Below are positions 62,016 through 64,000 of a stretch of DNA of 64,000 nucleotides, one piece after another. This stretch comes from Virgibacillus ndiopensis (GTDB lineage: Bacteria > Bacillota > Bacilli > Bacillales > Amphibacillaceae), in the NCBI RefSeq assembly GCF_900187325.1, contig NZ_FZMZ01000006.1:434001-498000 (forward strand), written 5' to 3'. The notes beneath the pieces are model-generated. The model had not been told where the DNA came from and did no database searches. It saw nothing but the letters and a program-made list of their open reading frames with translations. Within the stretch, counting starts at the first letter, position 1. Each line of letters opens with the position of its first letter. The translations under genes were made by a program, and so were the position numbers.

Positions 62016-63031
62016 GTCAACAGGTTCAATTAGATGAGAAAAAGGATATACATGTAGATAAAGAAGTGCTACTTGAGGTTAGAAACTTAAAAAAATATTA
62101 TCCTGTACATGCTGGTTTCTTTAAACGTAAAGTTGGAGATGTAAAAGCTGTTGACGATATTTCCTTAACACTAAAAAAAGGAGAAACCTTTGGACTAGTT
62201 GGTGAATCAGGTTGTGGTAAATCTACTGCGGGTAGAACAATATTGCGCTTAACTGAATCCACTGATGGTCAGGTGATATTCGATGGAAAGGACATAACAA
62301 ATCTAAGCGGATCTTTATTAAGGGAAAAGAGACAAGATTTTCAAATGGTATTTCAAGACCCATATGCTTCACTAAACCCTAAAATGATGGTTGGCCATTT
62401 AGTAGATGAACCTATTAGAAATTATACCAATAAATCACATAAACAATTGAAAACAGAGGTTGAAGAGTTACTAGAACGTGTGGGTTTGCGTGCAGAAGAT
62501 TATTTTAAATATCCTCACGAGTTTTCTGGGGGGCAAAGGCAGCGTATTGGGATTGCGAGAGCGCTAGCATTAAATCCAAAGCTAATTGTTGCCGATGAGC
62601 CAGTCAGTGCTCTTGATGTGTCAATTCAATCGCAAGTACTAAATTTGTTAAAAGAACTACAAGGTGAATTTGACTTAACATATTTATTTATCGCTCATGA
62701 TTTAAGTGTTGTGAAACATATGAGTGATCGAATAGGTGTTATGTATTTAGGTCATATGGTTGAGGTAGGTGATAAAGACGCCATATATAAAGAGCCATTG
62801 CATCCTTACACTCAAGCATTAACTTCTGCAATTCCGGAGCCAGATCCATTAATAAAAAAAGAGAGGATTATCTTAGAAGGAGATGTACCAAGTCCACAAA
62901 ATCCACCAACTGGATGCGTTTTCCATACACGTTGTCCGGTGGCAATGCCAAAATGTAAAGAAATTATTCCTCAATTGAAGGAGGTGAGGCCTAATCAACA
63001 GGTCGCATGCCTTTTGTACGATAAGGAATAA
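62012..63031 (+). CDS. appF: Peptide ABC transporter ATPase, AppF/DppF-like
   Basis: ATPase of 339 residues: Walker A '[15 protein letters not shown]', signature '[15 protein letters not shown]', Walker B '[16 protein letters not shown]', C-terminal 'PTGCVFHTRCPVAMPKC'. Its start overlaps the appD stop (ATGA), so translation is coupled. It pairs with AppD as the ATP-hydrolysing heterodimer. Confidence 0.88.
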   Translation: MSQQVQLDEKKDIHVDKEVLLEVRNLKKYYPVHAGFFKRKVGDVKAVDDISLTLKKGETFGLVGESGCGKSTAGRTILRLTESTDGQVIFDGKDITNLSGSLLREKRQDFQMVFQDPYASLNPKMMVGHLVDEPIRNYTNKSHKQLKTEVEELLERVGLRAEDYFKYPHEFSGGQRQRIGIARALALNPKLIVADEPVSALDVSIQSQVLNLLKELQGEFDLTYLFIAHDLSVVKHMSDRIGVMYLGHMVEVGDKDAIYKEPLHPYTQALTSAIPEPDPLIKKERIILEGDVPSPQNPPTGCVFHTRCPVAMPKCKEIIPQLKEVRPNQQVACLLYDKE

Positions 63032-63058
63032 AAATAAATTAACAAGGGGGAATTTTAG

Positions 63059-64000
63059 ATGAAAAAGAAATTCTGGTTTTTATTAACATTATTGTTTACC
63101 CTGTCAATTGTTTTGGCAGCCTGTGCAGATAATTCTTCAGGTGATGGAGAAAAGGATGCTGAGTCCACTAAAGGATCTGATACTGAAGATGCAGATGCAG
63201 GCGAGCCAAAAAAAGGAGGAAAAGTAACTTTTGCGTTCACCTCGCCGTTCCAAGGAATACTTGAACGAGGATTATATGAAGGTGAAGATGATGATCTTAT
63301 ACTTAACTTTATGATGGACTCATTAGTTGACACTAATGATGCTCTAGAACCGGAACCGGGTATGGCAGATTATGTAATTGATGAAGAAAATAATACAGTT
63401 ACATTCACAATAAAAGATGGAATTAAATGGCATGATGGCGAGCCATTAGTCGCTGAGGATATAGCTTATGCTTATGAAGTTATTGCACATCCTGATTATC
63501 CTGCTACACGTTTCTCGAACGTTTCCATGATTGAAGGTGCTCAGGAGTATCACGATGGAAAAGCTGATAGTATCTCTGGGATTGAAATCGTTGATGATAA
63601 AACAGTTGTTTTAACATTAACTGACATTGCTCCTAATACAATGTCAAATCTATGGAGCTATCCAATGCCAAAACATTATTACGAAGGTATTCCAGTTGCA
63701 GAGTTAGCAGAATCTGATCAAGTTCGTAAAAATCCAATAGGTACTGGTCCATTTAAAGTGACTAACATTGTTCCTGGTGAAATGGTTGAATTAGAGAAAA
63801 ACGCTGATTATTGGCAGGGAGAACCATACTTAGATGGCGTTGTTTATAAAGTCGTTGATGCTTCACTTGCTACTGGTCTTTTAGAGAATGGTGAAGTGGA
63901 TTTAATGGCTATTCCAAGCAGTCAATATAAGGAAATTAAAGAACTTGATAACATAAAATTATATGAAGAAGCTTCACTTGGTTATTCATATATTGGATTC
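63059..64000 (+). CDS. appA: Peptide-binding lipoprotein, AppA-like, 3' end cut by window
   Basis: The first 314 residues of an SBP family 5 protein are visible; the frame is still open at base 64000. The signal peptide ends with lipobox 'LAAC' (C22), followed by an acidic serine-rich linker. The family stretch 'VTFTIKDGIKWHDGEPLVAEDIAYAYEVI' (about 115-145) and 'NPIGTGPFKVTNIVPGEMVELEKNADYW' are visible. It is clearly different from the two OppA copies. AAGGGGG precedes ATG. Permease genes (appB, appC) would be expected just beyond the window. Confidence 0.9.
   Translation, partial: MKKKFWFLLTLLFTLSIVLAACADNSSGDGEKDAESTKGSDTEDADAGEPKKGGKVTFAFTSPFQGILERGLYEGEDDDLILNFMMDSLVDTNDALEPEPGMADYVIDEENNTVTFTIKDGIKWHDGEPLVAEDIAYAYEVIAHPDYPATRFSNVSMIEGAQEYHDGKADSISGIEIVDDKTVVLTLTDIAPNTMSNLWSYPMPKHYYEGIPVAELAESDQVRKNPIGTGPFKVTNIVPGEMVELEKNADYWQGEPYLDGVVYKVVDASLATGLLENGEVDLMAIPSSQYKEIKELDNIKLYEEASLGYSYIGF

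Overview
The window is a 64 kb piece of a low-GC, rod-type Firmicutes chromosome. It most resembles halotolerant Bacillaceae of the Oceanobacillus/Virgibacillus/Lentibacillus group. Support for this: strong AGGAGG-type ribosome binding sites, TTG and GTG starts, B. subtilis-type gene families (sigL, thiW-tenA, gntKP, yuzB, opp and app operons), a BCCT osmolyte carrier, an NhaC antiporter, and several interspersed repeat families in the intergenic spaces. There are no rRNA or tRNA genes and no phage. The assignment is inference from gene content and sequence style, not from a marker gene.

Layout. (1) 1-3703: end of an nhaC-type antiporter, a DapA-family lyase/aldolase and an aldehyde dehydrogenase, a likely small catabolic operon. 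(2) 3731-4410: decayed IS3-family element. (3) 4442-8056: sigma-54 gene with a cre-like site, a GNAT acetyltransferase and a betaine/choline/carnitine transporter. (4) 8143-9404: a lipoprotein and a frameshifted membrane-anchored protein. (5) 9414-13597: a five-gene minus-strand operon combining two ABC systems with a YtrA-type GntR regulator. (6) 13742-17916: a Gfo/Idh/MocA oxidoreductase, a TPP riboswitch driving thiW-tenA, and an amidase. (7) 17986-19760: small membrane protein, PH-domain protein, TSUP transporter and a type I toxin locus. (8) 19817-27760: aldonate cluster (gnd, kdgK, eda-type aldolase, dgoD, gntP, gntK) with a divergent RpiR regulator. (9) 27797-32307: a decayed second toxin locus, an MFS carrier and a BceAB-type peptide-resistance transporter. 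(10) 32598-38250: SNF2 helicase, small membrane peptide, and a pair formed by a degenerate-GGDEF regulator and a cytosolic class-A-beta-lactamase-like protein. (11) 38446-50806: lipid, detoxification and efflux genes mixed with repeats. (12) 52607-64000: an oppA-oppA-oppBCDF operon followed by an app-type operon (appD, appF, appA) that runs off the window.

How genes work together. The aldonate cluster encodes one importer (GntP) and two routes: phosphorylation by GntK then oxidation by Gnd (pentose phosphate), and dehydration by DgoD then KdgK and aldolase (Entner-Doudoroff-like). The RpiR gene is divergent from it, and the cluster's predicted promoter overlaps a perfect inverted repeat. The thiamine unit salvages precursors under TPP control. 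The two oligopeptide systems at the right end give redundant peptide import, with hairpins between genes that probably set different levels for binding proteins and membrane parts.

The most unusual material is non-coding: a 20-unit, 20-bp minisatellite; a degenerate ~20-bp array nearby; four copies of a ~110-bp repeat with inverted ends; a second repeat family found both in the thiW leader and at the broken toxin locus; and a structured leader before oppB. The least characterised protein pair is the regulator/serine-hydrolase-like unit at 36143-38250.
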